From assembly GCA_026874595.1 (NCBI GenBank), contig CM049322.1:54575886-54639885 (forward strand): 64,000 nucleotides of DNA, read 5' to 3'. A program made the translations under genes and the position numbers. The DNA comes from Sipunculus nudus. Its lineage: Eukaryota > Annelida > Sipuncula > Golfingiida > Sipunculidae. Positions 63,545 to 64,000 of the stretch are shown here, piece by piece; the first letter of the stretch is position 1, and the number at the start of each line of letters is the position of its first letter. Below the pieces are notes generated by a model, which was not told the origin of the DNA, did no database searches, and saw nothing but the letters and a program-made list of their open reading frames with translations.

Positions 63545-64000
63545 ATTTTCTTGCTTCTCAAGGCCTGCTTCGTTCTTCGCGGGAGAACTGCTCAACTGAC
63601 GCAATCTGTATCTTGTATGGATACAGTTATACCTGAGGAAGTGTTTCCTAACCTTGTTATACTTTATCTATGTTAATCCTTGGACCAATAAGTAAATTAA
63701 TGTGACGTCTACAGAATGGCTTGATAAGAAATTTACTTAATCACGCAGGTATCTCATTTAGTGGATAAGGTATATATGTATAAATAGGACACTTTGACTT
63801 TATAGTTATTAAGCATATACATACACAGGCGTTATAATGTTTAGAGTAGATATAGCTTACCTTGACGTAGACAGCCATCACTGAGGTTTACGCCTTTGTA
63901 TTTCATTATCTTTAGACGTACGTGAAGCCACTGCAGCTACGGTTATATATTAACAAACCATTGATAAGTAACACACAGACGAAGAGACAATATGGTAGCG

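Noticed and set aside
63861-63878. A short minus-strand exon reading MAVYVK before a GTAAGC donor
   Set aside because: It is only 18 nt, ends in phase 0 and does not match the 67-nt leader family; it lies in the 5' block of leader H.

Overview
The window looks like nuclear DNA of an invertebrate, most likely a bivalve or other mollusc. This is inferred from AT-rich, intron-rich, gene-poor sequence; Helitron-like elements carrying the GACCTTTGACCT minisatellites and CAGCTGAGCTAA ends that I associate with bivalve genomes; decayed CR1/L2-like LINEs; a tRNA-derived SINE; and immune-type C-type lectin (CTLD) and NACHT-LRR coding sequence. Species cannot be named from sequence alone.

The main gene is on the minus strand, 14459 down to 7862. 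The long open frame at 7862-11551 is a NACHT-LRR (NLR-like) exon. Reading upstream exon by exon, I find seven further exons with usable splice sites and fully consistent phases: two CTLDs (14241-14459 with 13924-14040; 13140-13385 with 12731-12931), one transmembrane helix (12567-12640), a basic juxtamembrane exon (12228-12300) and a pre-NACHT exon (11748-11989). Joined, they predict a type I membrane receptor: extracellular CTLD-CTLD, one membrane span, cytoplasmic NACHT and LRRs, about 1620 residues without its signal peptide. This lectin-receptor/NLR fusion is the most interesting object in the window.

The receptor model lacks its own first exon. From 28 kb to the right end, all on the same strand and upstream of the receptor, lie 14 recognisable copies of a 67-nt signal-peptide exon: ATG, 22 codons, then a phase-1 donor. 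Eight are intact and six decayed. The donor phase matches the receptor's first CTLD exon. They could be alternative leader exons and promoters feeding one receptor, or leftovers of a tandem gene family. Nine of the 14 lie in three nearly identical 6.03-kb tandem units (28435-46505); the others lie in older, diverged duplications (48-64 kb).

Layout: 1-3740, 18-bp CA-rich minisatellite with higher-order duplications. 3785-6210, Helitron-like element 1. 6211-7860, AT-rich sequence 3' of the receptor. 7862-14459, receptor. 14460-19893, no convincing gene. 19894-22069, Helitron-like element 2. 22130-22500, leaderless relic of the leader/promoter block. 22508-25460, decayed LINE. 25461-28434, AT-rich, with an octamer-motif cluster and short tandem repeats. 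28435-46505, three 6-kb units. 46506-64000, older leader copies, a tRNA-SINE, a second decayed LINE, a 1.03-kb tandem duplication and a diverged 4.2-kb segmental duplication. No rRNA, intact tRNA gene, CRISPR array or bacterial operon was seen.
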